From positions 1-59,328 of the forward strand of contig JAUYAO010000037.1 of assembly GCA_030692565.1 (NCBI GenBank): a stretch of DNA of 59,328 bases, read 5' to 3'. Origin of the DNA: Nitrospira sp. Its GTDB lineage: Bacteria; Nitrospirota; Nitrospiria; Nitrospirales; Nitrospiraceae. Numbering within the stretch: the stretch's first letter is position 1; each line of letters opens with the position of its first letter. Of this stretch, positions 49,864 to 59,195 are shown in pieces. The position numbers were made by a program, and so were the translations under genes. Under the pieces are notes generated by a model that was not told the DNA's origin, made no database searches, and saw only the letters and a program-made list of their open reading frames with translations.

Positions 49864-50886
49864 ATGCTCGTGACGCCAGAGGCTCAACGTCGGAATCAGC
49901 AGCAAGCCCTCATCGCCGCCATCTTGGCAGCAGGAACGGCAGGATGGATGACCTGGCTCTTCCCTCTGCTGTGGCCCCTGCTCGGACTCTGTCCCTTGGC
50001 CTACAGATGGGTGCGGCGGCCCTGCCTTCGTCGGATGGAGATGATGCGCCAACCGTTTCCCGAAGAACGGGAACAAATCCTTCGCAAACATGTCGCCTTC
50101 TTTTTGGCGCTCGATGAGGCGGGCAAGACCAGGTTCCGGCAACTGATGCAGATCTTTCTCGACGAGGTCCGGATCACCGGCATTCGCACCGAGGCGGACG
50201 AGACCACTCGAGTGTTGGTGGCGGCCAGTGCCGTTATCCCGATCTTCGGGTTCCATGACTGGGAATATCATCGGCTGCATGAAGTGCTGATCTACCCGGA
50301 TGCCTTCGATGACGCCTACCGCACTAGTGGTGGGTCGGAAGCACATCTACTCGGCATGGTCGGCCTGCATCATTTGAGCGGGGTGATGATTCTCTCGAAG
50401 CCGGCGTTGCTGGCAGGATTCTCCCCGCATCCCGGCACCCACAACGTGGGCGTGCACGAATTTGCGCACCTGGTCGAAAAAGAAGCCGGCGAATACGGAC
50501 TGCCGCCGGAAGTCCCCTGGATGGCGGTCCGCCAGTGGGTCCGATACGTGGCGCGGGAACTGGCCCACCCCTCCTCCCGCCGTACCCACATCAGCGATTA
50601 CGCCTATACCAACGAACACGAATTCTTCGCGGTGCTGGCCGAGTATTTCTTCACCTCGCCCGAACTCTTGAAGCGCCGCGATCCCGCGCTCTACTCCCTG
50701 ATGCGGAGTCTCTTTCATCAGGATACGGAAGCACTCCTCCCCTCCCTGCCCTGGCGGCGCCGGGGACTCAGCCGCAACGCGCCCTGCCCCTGCGGCAGCG
50801 GGAGAAAGTATGCACACTGTTGTTTGAAGAAGACGGAAGCCACCGGCAGGAACACAGGAACCACGGGCAGCGCCCCAGGCACCTAG
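49864..50886 (+). CDS. MtfA-like zinc peptidase with SEC-C tail
   Basis: A 340-residue protein: an N-terminal membrane segment (ALIAAILAAGTAGWMTWLFP, then LLWPLLGLCPLAY), an MtfA (M90) peptidase domain with HDWEYHRLHEVLIYPDAF and the zinc motif VHEFAHLVEKEAGE, further conserved Glu in TNEHEFFAVLAEYFF, and a C-terminal SEC-C zinc motif RNAPCPCGSGRKYAHCC. MtfA cleaves small regulators in E. coli; the added SEC-C motif, typical of SecA-linked or nucleic-acid-associated proteins, and the membrane anchor are unusual. Confidence 0.85.
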   Translation: MLVTPEAQRRNQQQALIAAILAAGTAGWMTWLFPLLWPLLGLCPLAYRWVRRPCLRRMEMMRQPFPEEREQILRKHVAFFLALDEAGKTRFRQLMQIFLDEVRITGIRTEADETTRVLVAASAVIPIFGFHDWEYHRLHEVLIYPDAFDDAYRTSGGSEAHLLGMVGLHHLSGVMILSKPALLAGFSPHPGTHNVGVHEFAHLVEKEAGEYGLPPEVPWMAVRQWVRYVARELAHPSSRRTHISDYAYTNEHEFFAVLAEYFFTSPELLKRRDPALYSLMRSLFHQDTEALLPSLPWRRRGLSRNAPCPCGSGRKYAHCCLKKTEATGRNTGTTGSAPGT

Positions 50887-50898
50887 GAGTAAGCCCCC

Positions 50899-52044
50899 TC
50901 AGAGCACAGACACGCCCTTCACCACAGAATGCGGCACGAAGCGGCTCTGATTCCCATGGATCAACCCGCGATCCTCACGAACCCCGATCCCCGCCGGCTC
51001 ATCGCCGATCACCCAGGACCCGATCACCGGATGCCATCCATCGAACACCGGCAACGGCATGTACTGTTGAAAGACCGAGGTTCCCGCATCATAGGGCCCG
51101 GACGTTGTCAGGACTTGATCTCCGTTCACGATCGAGATATTGGCGCCCTCACGCGACCAAAAGGGTTTCCGAACATAGGCGGGGCAACCCCCCGGTCCTG
51201 AAAAAAAGGCGGGCAACAGATTCGGGTGATCGGGATACCACTCCCACAATAATGCCAGCAGCCCCTTATGACTGAGCAGCTGTTTCCAGGCCGGTTCCAG
51301 CACCAGCATCGAAGACCTGGATAGATCCACGGCAAAGGCGTCCTGACAGAGCCATTCCCAGGGATAGAGCTTGAAGAGCACCGAGATAGGCTCGTTCCGG
51401 CAATCCACAAACCGCCGACTGCCCGACTCCCACCCGATCCGCTCAATCGGCAGCGTCTGCACCCGCCACCCGGCCTGATTCGCCGTATCGGCCAGATAGG
51501 TCACCGTCTGCCGATCCTCGTCGCTCCCATCCAAGCAGGCCAGATGGAGCAGATCGGTCGAAGCCTGCCGACGGATCTCACGCCATTGCCCGATCAATCG
51601 ATCATGCAGACGATTGAATTGGTCGGCCGCCGGACAAGCCTCTTGCAGCCATCCCCATTGCCCGACCGCCGCTTCAATCAACGAGGTCGGCGTATCGGCG
51701 TTGTACTCCAGGAGTTTCGGCGCCCCCGCCCCGTCATACCAGAAATCAAAGCGTCCATAGAGCGACGGCTCCTGCCGCTCCCACGAGTCGATGATGCGCG
51801 GCCGCCAACCATCGGGGATCCTGAGATCGGCGAAACGATCGTCGCGGACAATCCGTTCGACCGCATCGACACAGAGCCGATGCAACGAAGCCGTGGCGGA
51901 TTCCAGGCAATCGATCTGCGAGTCGGAGAACTCATAGGCCGCATCTTCGCGCCAGTAGCCCCCGTCCAGACTGTGATACGTGAGGCCGACCCGGTCGAGT
52001 TGCGCGGGCCAGTCAGATCGCGGCTCCATCGCGCGACGGTGCAT
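50899..52044 (-). CDS. glutathionylspermidine-synthase-family ATP-grasp protein
   Basis: A 381-residue protein of the GSP_synth family: YWREDAAYEFSDSQIDCLES, DFWYDGAGAPKLLEYNADTP, LFKLYPWEWLCQDAF, NLLPAFF and CPAYVRKPFWSREGANISIV, which hold the ATP-grasp ligands (the LEYNADTP Glu/Asn and the YVRKP Lys). Members are YgiC/YjfC-like peptide-bond ligases rather than true trypanothione enzymes. AGAGGG lies 9 bases before the ATG, which is 2 bases after the stop of the upstream small gene. Confidence 0.9.
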   Translation of the reverse strand: MHRRAMEPRSDWPAQLDRVGLTYHSLDGGYWREDAAYEFSDSQIDCLESATASLHRLCVDAVERIVRDDRFADLRIPDGWRPRIIDSWERQEPSLYGRFDFWYDGAGAPKLLEYNADTPTSLIEAAVGQWGWLQEACPAADQFNRLHDRLIGQWREIRRQASTDLLHLACLDGSDEDRQTVTYLADTANQAGWRVQTLPIERIGWESGSRRFVDCRNEPISVLFKLYPWEWLCQDAFAVDLSRSSMLVLEPAWKQLLSHKGLLALLWEWYPDHPNLLPAFFSGPGGCPAYVRKPFWSREGANISIVNGDQVLTTSGPYDAGTSVFQQYMPLPVFDGWHPVIGSWVIGDEPAGIGVREDRGLIHGNQSRFVPHSVVKGVSVL

Positions 52045-52046
52045 GG

Positions 52047-52328
52047 CTACGGTCCCTCTTCCGGCTTATAGAACTGACCGCCGGTCACGCCAAATCCGCC
52101 ACGTTCGCAAGCGTCTTTCGCGGCTTCCTCAGGGCAACAGTGTGGCCGATCGTGATCCGGCACTGTGTCCGCTACCAGCGGCACGTCCGGCCCTTGACCG
52201 GCCGCAATCCACACCATCTCCCCCATGCCGTCGGCTATCGCCGCCAGACTTACCCGCACCTCAGTCGATTGCCGCAGACGAGGAATCACCGAGCCGGGCA
52301 CAGGCCCATCCGGCCATTTCTTTACCAT
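52047..52328 (-). CDS. small hypothetical protein
   Basis: A 93-residue soluble protein beginning MVKKWPDGPVPGSVIPRLRQ. The central MGEMVWIAAGQGPDVPLVAD and a Cys pair (RPHCCPEEAAKDACERGGFG) are visible. It is the first gene of a two-gene unit with the ATP-grasp protein. I recognise no family; it might be the substrate or partner of the ligase. Confidence 0.7.
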   Translation of the reverse strand: MVKKWPDGPVPGSVIPRLRQSTEVRVSLAAIADGMGEMVWIAAGQGPDVPLVADTVPDHDRPHCCPEEAAKDACERGGFGVTGGQFYKPEEGP

Positions 52329-52518
52329 GGGGACCTTTCACATACACCAACAGGAGAAAAAGGAAGGGACAGGGAGGCGGGCTGAAGCTCACGGCCTGCC
52401 GGAAACGAACGCTCGAACATCTTACACGGATTCCGGGCAGGCGAGGTGAGCCAAATACGCGAACGTGAACAGGGAGATCGACAGACCCGATCATCCGGTT
52501 CTTCCGGTGGGGAAACCG

Positions 52519-53247
52519 TTACGAAGCGCCCAGCACCTCCCGGAAGACTCCGGCAAGGTCCTGGAGCGCTTTTCCCCCGTCGCCGACGTAGACCGAACCG
52601 TGCATCGTCGCCAGCGTCTTGGGCTGGAGCGCCGCCAGACGGTGCATGGTCGCATCCATGAACGGGCCATAGGGCAGATAATTCGCCAGCGGGCCCTTTT
52701 GATATTCCACCAGCACGTCCCGGCAGCGGCCCACGACATCCGATTCCGTCACCGGGTCCCCATTGCCGGCTTGGTGAAGCAGATCCGAACAGAGAAGCGT
52801 CCGCTGCGTCTCTTCGAACAACAGCCCCGCGTCCCAGCAATGCGGCACATGCGGCGTCGCCAGAAACCGGAATCGGTACTTGCCCGTCTGCAGCACCTCG
52901 CCGTCCGCCATCCCTTTGGCGGGCCGGACCGCAAGACAATCATCCACACTCACGAGCTTGCCCACCAGGCTGCAGACCGCCGTGGCATGCCTGGCCGCCT
53001 CCTGCCACTCCGGCAGCGACCCGCACTCGTCGGCCTCGAAATGGCTGAACCCGATCCAGCGCAACGACTGGGGATCGATCAGCGCCCCCACCGCTTCCTT
53101 CACCGCCGGAAACAGCGCGCGAGGACCGGTGTGAAAAAGCAGCGGCTCGGCATCGCGCACGAGGAACTGGCTGAACTGCAGATTGAACGGCTCGAGAAAT
53201 GTCGTCATGCGGAACAGGTCCGGAGCGACTTCAGTAATCTGCGCCAT
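52519..53247 (-). CDS. metallo-beta-lactamase-fold protein, flavodiiron/ODP-like
   Basis: A 242-residue MBL-fold protein. [13 protein letters not shown] is the HxExD diiron motif of flavodiiron and oxygen-binding diiron (ODP) proteins. A later His ([20 protein letters not shown]), Asp ([12 protein letters not shown]) and [12 protein letters not shown] complete the site. There is no flavodoxin domain, so oxygen or nitric-oxide sensing is more likely than reduction. It has no close partner gene; the next gene upstream is divergent. Confidence 0.88.
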   Translation of the reverse strand: MAQITEVAPDLFRMTTFLEPFNLQFSQFLVRDAEPLLFHTGPRALFPAVKEAVGALIDPQSLRWIGFSHFEADECGSLPEWQEAARHATAVCSLVGKLVSVDDCLAVRPAKGMADGEVLQTGKYRFRFLATPHVPHCWDAGLLFEETQRTLLCSDLLHQAGNGDPVTESDVVGRCRDVLVEYQKGPLANYLPYGPFMDATMHRLAALQPKTLATMHGSVYVGDGGKALQDLAGVFREVLGAS

Positions 53248-53444
53248 AGATCCTCCTCATAGAGTGAGGCAGATATCGTACGAGTCCTGTGAAGACGGGT
53301 CAATCCACGCAAACCATTAAGAAGCGGCGGGACGAGCGGACGCACGCCCGCAGGTTCTCGAATAATCCGCTTTCCTGAACCCATTCTGGTAGGATAACAA
53401 GGCTCATCCAGTCAGCCTCTCGCATCGATTGAAAGGAACTGCAC

Positions 53445-54467
53445 GTGAATACAACACAGGTCATCGCAGCAGGCATCGTACTTGCGCTCATCGGAACCCC
53501 GGCCGTCTCCCTGGCGAAAGCCCGGGGCGGATCAGGCGGAGGGTATTCCAGCGGATCCCGGAGCAGCAGTGCCTCCGGCAACATCGGCAGCCGGGGTTCG
53601 CGGACCCACGACCAGAACGGCGCCCAGCCGATCCAACAATCGACCACCCCGAAGCCGGCCACAACGGCCCCGCAATCAGCGGCAGCCGGTCAGGCCCCCA
53701 TGGCCCAACCGACGCCGGCTTCGCAACCGTCCTTTTTACAGCGCAATCCCCTTCTGGCCGGGATCGCCGGCGGCCTCGCCGGATCCTGGATCGGCCACAT
53801 GCTCTTCGGCGCCACCGAGAGCAGCGCCAAAACGAACGAAGCCGGTGAGGCTGTCGGCCAGGCAGCCGGCGCAGCCGGCAACAGCGGCCTCCTCCTGTTT
53901 CTCATGATCCTGGGAGCCGGCGCCGCCTATTACTTTCTGAAAGTCCGGCGGACTCCCGCCCCGGTGCTGTCCGGCATCACGCGAAGCAGCGCCGTCGCCG
54001 GAAGCCTGCTGGCGGAATCCTCAGCGACCGCCCTCCGGCCCGCGACGACCGACCTCGACATCACCACCGCGGACAAAGCCGCGTTTCAGCAGCTCCTGAC
54101 CGACATTCAGACCGCCTGGAGCACACAGGACCTGGCGGCATTGAAACGGTTCGTCACACCGGAGATGCTCACCTACTTCACCACCGCCCTGGCAGAGAAC
54201 ACGAGTCAGGACATTGAGAACCATGTCGACGATGTGGTCCTCGGACGGGCTGACGTCCGCGAAGCCTGGATCGAACATGCGACGCAGTACGCCACGGTGG
54301 GGCTTCACTGGAGCGCCCGCGACTATACCGTGTCAATGAAGAAGCAACGCGGAGAACCGGGCTATCTCATCGACGGCAGCGACGAAAAGCCGGCCGAATC
54401 CAGCGAAGTCTGGACCTTCATGCGATTCGGGGATGGCAAGTGGCTCCTGTCGGCGATTCAACAGTAA
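53445..54467 (+). CDS. Tim44-like membrane protein
   Basis: A 340-residue protein from GTG 53445 (AAGGA 8 bases ahead). A signal peptide (to SLAKA), a Gly/Ser/Gln-rich low-complexity stretch, a glycine-rich segment (LLAGIAGGLAGSWIGHMLFG) and a membrane span (LLLFLMILGAGAAYYFL) precede a Tim44-like domain (residues ~215-340: AAFQQLLTDIQTAWSTQDLA, LKRFVTPEMLTYFTTAL, EVWTFMRFGDGKWLLSAIQQ). Bacterial members are membrane proteins of uncertain role. Confidence 0.82.
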   Translation: MNTTQVIAAGIVLALIGTPAVSLAKARGGSGGGYSSGSRSSSASGNIGSRGSRTHDQNGAQPIQQSTTPKPATTAPQSAAAGQAPMAQPTPASQPSFLQRNPLLAGIAGGLAGSWIGHMLFGATESSAKTNEAGEAVGQAAGAAGNSGLLLFLMILGAGAAYYFLKVRRTPAPVLSGITRSSAVAGSLLAESSATALRPATTDLDITTADKAAFQQLLTDIQTAWSTQDLAALKRFVTPEMLTYFTTALAENTSQDIENHVDDVVLGRADVREAWIEHATQYATVGLHWSARDYTVSMKKQRGEPGYLIDGSDEKPAESSEVWTFMRFGDGKWLLSAIQQ

Positions 54468-54497
54468 CCAGCAACGGGACACGGCACGATCGGCGGA

Positions 54498-54725
54498 TCA
54501 CCCGCCGATCGTGAGCCAGAGATACGGCGTCAGATAGTAGGCCGCGAAAGACAGGAATACCCCGCTCACCGCCCCGAACAAACCTGCCACATAGAGCCCG
54601 GCGAAGGGGGACAGAAACACAATGAGGATCATCAGCAGCGCAAGCGACCGATGGCCCTCATAGAACCGCCGGCGGTATTCAGAGTTGAAGGAATCCATGA
54701 GAGAAGGATGGGAAGGACTCGGCAT
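54498..54725 (-). CDS. small membrane protein
   Basis: A 75-residue protein (ATG 54725, or 54698 for a shorter form) with two membrane spans (LALLMILIVFLSPFAGLYVA; FLSFAAYYLTPYLWLTIGG). A polar start MPSPSHPSLMDSFNSEYRRR precedes them. No family is recognised. It is convergent with the Tim44-like gene. Confidence 0.6.
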   Translation of the reverse strand: MPSPSHPSLMDSFNSEYRRRFYEGHRSLALLMILIVFLSPFAGLYVAGLFGAVSGVFLSFAAYYLTPYLWLTIGG

Positions 54726-54841
54726 AGGCTGAGTATAGAACAACGCTCCCATCCAATGCATGCGGGACAGCAGGCGCGTCCCGGACGCGAGTCTCCACCG
54801 AGCCGGGAGCCGTAGAAGCGGTTGTCGATCGAGCGGAGCGG

Positions 54842-55489
54842 TCAGCGCACCCAGGGCGGCATGACCGGGGGCGGAGACACAGGCTGCTCGAACAGGTCAG
54901 AAGGACTCGGGGATGGTCCCAGAGGCAGCGGCAGTCCCGGCGTGGATCCCGGGCGCCTGAATCGCATCACGAGCCCGCTCATCACGTCCCATTCACGGAA
55001 ATTTTTTCGCGCCGACTGCGGATGCTGATTGTGGCACTCGACGCAAGACCGGACCAGCGCCAGATCCGCCGAGACCGCGGTGAACTGATCCCCGTCCGCA
55101 AAACTGAGAAAGCTCTGCTGCCGGTCCTTCTCCAACTGAATCAACGCCTTGGTTTCCGCCGGAGTTCTCGGCCGGTTCGCCGGATTGATCGGCGTCAGGC
55201 TGATCAGACCGATCTCCACCGACGTCACCTGTCCGGCAGCCGCCTTCACGAACTGCGCGGGAAGCGGAATGAAATGCGCGTCCCGCTCCCAGTCCTCGCG
55301 CGGCTCGGGGCCCGCTCCGCGCGTATGCTCCACGACGTGCAGCACATAGGCCGTGCGAAACGCCCTCACCACATCCAGCACATAGCGGGCCGTCTGCTCA
55401 TAGGTCGGATCAGCCCAGGTGACAGAAGCCGCCAGAACCATGAAGCAACCGGCCAGGGCCGCGGCGAGACCGAGGTGACGCGTGGACAT
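54842..55489 (-). CDS. Tll0287-like (DUF3365) haem-c protein
   Basis: A 215-residue exported protein from ATG 55489 (GAGGG 8 bases ahead). The signal peptide ends VTWA. The mature domain matches the Tll0287/DUF3365 fold, with GLISLTPINPANRPRTPAET and a c-type haem site RSCVECHNQHPQS. A Pro-rich tail follows. Such proteins are periplasmic haem-c sensors or electron carriers. It is separate from the membrane protein gene upstream by 119 bases on the same strand. Confidence 0.85.
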   Translation of the reverse strand: MSTRHLGLAAALAGCFMVLAASVTWADPTYEQTARYVLDVVRAFRTAYVLHVVEHTRGAGPEPREDWERDAHFIPLPAQFVKAAAGQVTSVEIGLISLTPINPANRPRTPAETKALIQLEKDRQQSFLSFADGDQFTAVSADLALVRSCVECHNQHPQSARKNFREWDVMSGLVMRFRRPGSTPGLPLPLGPSPSPSDLFEQPVSPPPVMPPWVR

Positions 55490-55608
55490 CAACCAACCCT
55501 CTCGACAAATCCAACAAAGGACAGGACGAACGGCAGACAAACCGACTGCCGCGGAAGGAATCATCTCAGAGCAACGAGGCTGCCGATCGAACGCGATCGG
55601 AGTTCACG

Positions 55609-56178
55609 TCACTCCCGATAGGCAAACGAAATCATCGGGGTCCAGTGCTCGTTCCCATATCCGTCGATAAAACAGGCCCGCCCTTGCAAGAGCTCCCCCT
55701 TCTGTCTCACCGGGGGAAGAATCAACCAATCCGCCCGCCCTTCCGTCAACCCGCGCGACGGGATATCGGTGTGGCCAAACAGATAGCCCTGCGCCTGCCG
55801 CACCAGGATATTCCCTTCCACCCGATGGGACGTGGGGATGAACCAATACCGCGCCCCATACACCACCAAACACGTCTTGGGCACCAGGACCGGCTCACTG
55901 CTGATATTCGTAAAGAAAAACTCCCCGACCACCTGCATGCAGGGCGTGCCGTCCTTCTGCCCCATTTCCCACCACACATTGGCCGCCTGCGCCGGCAAGA
56001 CCACCAGCGTGTGCTTCGGCACCTTCCAATACACCCGCGCCATGCGCGCGTTGAGCGCATTCAACCATCCACGCACCCCGAGCTGCCAGAGCCGGTATGC
56101 GCCACCGATCACCACAACCAGACAGACCACCGTCCCGATGAACGCGAGAAATTGATCCAACCCGTCAAACATAACCAT
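55609..56178 (-). CDS. membrane-anchored hypothetical protein
   Basis: A 189-residue protein from ATG 56178 (AGGA 3 bases ahead; a second ATG two codons on). One N-terminal span (FLAFIGTVVCLVVVIGGAYR) is followed by a beta-rich soluble domain (VVGEFFFTNISSEPVLVPKT; LVVYGARYWFIPTSHRVEGN) that suggests an Ig- or Fn3-like fold. The role is unknown. Confidence 0.65.
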   Translation of the reverse strand: MVMFDGLDQFLAFIGTVVCLVVVIGGAYRLWQLGVRGWLNALNARMARVYWKVPKHTLVVLPAQAANVWWEMGQKDGTPCMQVVGEFFFTNISSEPVLVPKTCLVVYGARYWFIPTSHRVEGNILVRQAQGYLFGHTDIPSRGLTEGRADWLILPPVRQKGELLQGRACFIDGYGNEHWTPMISFAYRE

Positions 56179-56367
56179 GTGTCCTATCGAATAACCCGGC
56201 ACCGCGTTCCCCAAGCCCGTCACCAGACCGCCGGGGGAGTTTCCATACCAATTCTGTCCGTGACCTAGCAACAACTTTTTCGCCCAACGATCGCCGCCGC
56301 CCGGCCGAGTCTCGCACAAACCGGTGGCATCCGTCGAACCAGGCCCATGGCCCTCTCTGCGTCCCCG

Positions 56368-56646
56368 TCAGAGCCGCGGCTCGCCGGACAAGCGGCGCTG
56401 CGCCTGCGTGATCGCCTTCAGCAAGGCAGCCCGTTCCTTGTGCCGTGCCTTCGAGGCCGGCACCGTCGCCACAAACCCTTCCGCCGCGGCCGTCAACGTC
56501 TGCAGCGTCTCGACCATGTCGCCCTGCGCGGAAACCTGCGCCTTCGACGCCGCGCGGGCCAGCGCGAGCCTTCGCCGGGGCCCCACATACATCTGCGGCG
56601 CAACCGGATTATCCTTTTCCAACTCGGGTCGTCGAAATACTCCCAT
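56368..56646 (-). CDS. small basic helical protein
   Basis: A 92-residue protein from ATG 56646: MGVFRRPELEKDNPVAPQMY, then an Arg/Ala-rich helix (GPRRRLALARAASKAQVSAQ) and AHKER-like charged end. No family is recognised. It may bind nucleic acid. Confidence 0.45.
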   Translation of the reverse strand: MGVFRRPELEKDNPVAPQMYVGPRRRLALARAASKAQVSAQGDMVETLQTLTAAAEGFVATVPASKARHKERAALLKAITQAQRRLSGEPRL

Positions 56647-56836
56647 GACGCCTCCCAATAATCAGACAATGAGAAATGATCCGCCCACTGTACTTGATCC
56701 GTGGCAGCAGCGGCAATTGCATCACGGCCTGAAGACGGAGGGGAACGGGAGAGGGAGAAGAAACGCCGGAACGTCAGAGGCGAAAGATGCCTGCGCCGGC
56801 GATCCCGACGGCGGTCCCGCCGGCGTCATCCGCGGC

Positions 56837-58225
56837 TTATCGCGCGAGCTTCTTTTTGAGACCAGTCAGGTCCTCAGGGGTCGCTCGCACTCGTACCGTG
56901 AGTCCCTCGGCATCATAGGCTTCGGACAGGATGCGCATCCGGGCGCGGATCTCCGCCACGACCCCTTGCGCCGTGAACGGAATATGTAAGTCCTCGTCGA
57001 TCATATCGCTCTCAAAGTACCCCATAATGCGCTCACGGAGCGCCTGGAGATCTTCCTTGCTTCTCGTGGACAGAAAAAAGGCGTCCGGATATTCCGCCTT
57101 CAGCGTCGCGAGAGCGTCCGGACCGAGTCGATCTTGTTTATTCAACACCAAGAGGCTGGGAATGTCCGTGGCGCCGACTTCGGCTAACACCGTCCGCGTA
57201 ACGTCGAGTTGGGAGCGAAAGGAGGGATCTGAGGCATCGACGACAAATAGCAACAGCGAGGCACAGGCCGCTTCATCCAGCGTCGACTTGAACGACGCCA
57301 CCAGGTCATGCGGGAGCTTTTTGATGAATCCCACCGTATCGCTCATGAGCACTTTGGGACGCGTGTCGGGATACAGGGGACGGATCGTGGTATCGAGTGT
57401 GGCGAACAGCTTGTCGGCCACGAGCACCTCGATCCCGGTCATCGCGCGCATCAGCGAAGATTTCCCGGCATTCGTGTACCCGACGAGCGCGACCGTCAAT
57501 TCGTGTTCCCGTCTCGCGCGGCGCGTCTGATGCTCGTCCCCGATCGCCGCCAATTCGGCTCTGAGTTCTTTCATACGATCGCGGATTCTGCGCTTATCGA
57601 GCTCCAGGCTCGTCTCTCCGGCCCCCTTGCCTCCGACGCCTCCGCCTTGCCGCTCGCTGCCGCCGCCGGTTTCCCGCAAGCGCGGCGCAAGATAATTGAG
57701 CCGCGCGATCTCCACCTGGAGCCGGGCCGCCCTCGTCCGAGCGTGACGGCTGAAAATCTCAATAATGACCCCGGTACGATCGAGCACCGGCACGCCGGCG
57801 GCACGTTCAAGATTCTTCAATTGGGACGGCGACAGATCGCAGTCCACAATGACGATCTGCGCCTGCTCGCGAGGGCCGGGTGCGGTCTCGATGGTATCAT
57901 CCGATTCGTCGTCGTCTGATTCTTCCGTGATGTCCGAGTCCGCCGCCTCGAACTTCGACGCCGCTTTGTGCTTCGGCCGTTCAAACGCCGACTCGATTTT
58001 CCCGGAACCGCCGGTCCACTGTGCCAATTCGGCAAGTTTCCCCTGACCCAGGACCGCTGCATATTTATCGGAACTCCGCTTTTGCGTCACCTGGCCCACG
58101 ACATGGTAACCGAGGGTTTTCACAAGACGCGTGAGCTCTTGCAGAGAACTTTCCAGCTCCTCCGCTGTCATTCGAGGGGTGCGGATCGCCACAAGAACGG
58201 CATTTGATTGTGCGGGCTTCGACAT
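56837..58225 (-). CDS. hflX: ribosome-associated GTPase HflX
   Basis: A 462-residue HflX. The N-terminal domain carries VLVAIRTPRMTAEELESSLQ and a VLDRTGVIIEIFSRHARTRAA segment, and is broken by an acidic insertion (DITEESDDDESDD near residues 97-112) not usual in the family. A coiled-coil Gly-rich link (GGGSERQGGGVGGKGAGETS) precedes the G domain: P-loop GYTNAGKSSL, SDTVGFIKKLP and NKQDRLG. HflX splits stalled 70S ribosomes, notably after heat shock. Confidence 0.95.
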   Translation of the reverse strand: MSKPAQSNAVLVAIRTPRMTAEELESSLQELTRLVKTLGYHVVGQVTQKRSSDKYAAVLGQGKLAELAQWTGGSGKIESAFERPKHKAASKFEAADSDITEESDDDESDDTIETAPGPREQAQIVIVDCDLSPSQLKNLERAAGVPVLDRTGVIIEIFSRHARTRAARLQVEIARLNYLAPRLRETGGGSERQGGGVGGKGAGETSLELDKRRIRDRMKELRAELAAIGDEHQTRRARREHELTVALVGYTNAGKSSLMRAMTGIEVLVADKLFATLDTTIRPLYPDTRPKVLMSDTVGFIKKLPHDLVASFKSTLDEAACASLLLFVVDASDPSFRSQLDVTRTVLAEVGATDIPSLLVLNKQDRLGPDALATLKAEYPDAFFLSTRSKEDLQALRERIMGYFESDMIDEDLHIPFTAQGVVAEIRARMRILSEAYDAEGLTVRVRATPEDLTGLKKKLAR

Positions 58226-58556
58226 CGCTGACTTTTCCTTGGGTACAGGTTGATGAGGGGGCTACATCTTAACAGGGCATTTCGCCTGAAGGCCAGCTTG
58301 CGCCCCACCCCGGGGCGGGAGCGTCCCACATCCCTCACTCAGCAGTTCAGAGAAGCGCTCAGGCCTCAGCACTCAGCGCGGTGATGTGGGAATGGAAACT
58401 CAAATGCGGGCGATTCTTGAGTGGGTTCAACCAATAGCGCGGGGTTCAGATTCAGTCGCCCGGCCCCAGATCATTCCTCCCTGGTCCAGCCTCAATGAGT
58501 TTGAGATTGTCTCTCGGGCAGGAAGGCTGTAGAATTCAACCGTCAAGAGGTGCAAC
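58226..58556. other. intergenic region, no gene seen
   Basis: Between hflX and the terminal toxin-antitoxin pair no coding frame stands out. The stretch CCCACATCCCTCACTCAGCA at 58325 and following is repeated at 59085-59112. Confidence 0.45.
58325..58352. repeat. 28-bp direct repeat, left copy
   Basis: Matches 59085-59112 at 23 of 28 positions without gaps (shared CCCACA, CACTCAGC and TTCAGAG). The two copies flank the toxin-antitoxin pair. Confidence 0.6.
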
Positions 58557-58754
58557 ATGGCACTCGCAGCCAAAGTCATCAAGCGTACAAAAGACAGCTT
58601 TCAGTTCAAGATCTCGAAAGAGAACTTCGAGTCCTTTTGCGACTCGATCGGCTTGTACCGCCAGGAGTTCCTCGCCGACTTGGACGCCTCAGAAAAAGAC
58701 CACCGCGCAGGACGGGTCACCAAACGAAAGTCACTGCGGGAGTTGATCGCCTAG
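58557..58754 (+). CDS. probable antitoxin of a RelE-like pair
   Basis: A 65-residue basic protein (MALAAKVIKRTKDSFQFKIS; EFLADLDASEKDHRAGRVTK), immediately upstream of a RelE-like toxin. Short antitoxins of this kind (DUF2683/Phd-like tails) wrap around the toxin. The assignment rests on size and the next gene. Confidence 0.65.
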   Translation: MALAAKVIKRTKDSFQFKISKENFESFCDSIGLYRQEFLADLDASEKDHRAGRVTKRKSLRELIA

Positions 58755-58760
58755 CCGATC

Positions 58761-59039
58761 ATGATTGCACTCTCGACTACTGCCACGTTCGACACACTCT
58801 TCACTCAGCTCCCGAAACCAATTCAGCGCAAAGCCGCGGTCAAGACGGATCTCTTTCGGGAGAATCCCTTTCATCCCTCGCTGCGCACGGAAAAGCTCCG
58901 CCCCAAGCACCACCAAGTCTGGAGCTTTCGCGTGGACCGATCCTATCGCATTATCTTCACATTCCTCGACTCCACCCACGTCGAGCTGCGCTACATCGGG
59001 CATCATCACTTCATCTACGACTACGACATGTTCAAGTAG
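58761..59039 (+). CDS. RelE/ParE-superfamily toxin
   Basis: A 92-residue protein with the RelE-fold order: MIALSTTATFDTLFTQLPKP, helical KAAVKTDLFRENPFHPSL, LRTEKLRPKHHQVWSFRVDR and SYRIIFTFLDSTHVELRYIG, ending HHHFIYDYDMFK. The clustered RxDRSYRI strand and terminal His are typical of the ribosome-dependent mRNA interferases (YafQ/RelE), although a ParE-type gyrase poison cannot be excluded. It starts 6 bases after the antitoxin gene. Confidence 0.82.
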   Translation: MIALSTTATFDTLFTQLPKPIQRKAAVKTDLFRENPFHPSLRTEKLRPKHHQVWSFRVDRSYRIIFTFLDSTHVELRYIGHHHFIYDYDMFK

Positions 59040-59084
59040 ACCGCGCCAGCTGACGCTGCCCACATCCCATCAAGGGGTAGATGC

Positions 59085-59112
59085 CCCACACCTCACACTC
59101 AGCTCTTCAGAG
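59085..59112. repeat. 28-bp direct repeat, right copy
   Basis: Partner of 58325-58352, 23 of 28 positions equal. It lies 45 bases after the toxin stop. Confidence 0.6.
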
Positions 59113-59195
59113 CCCAGGATTGAGCGCTATGCTCCGCCGTCCACCCCTACGCCCCGCTTGAAGACGCGAGCAAAAAGCGCTGGTGAGGCCATTAC

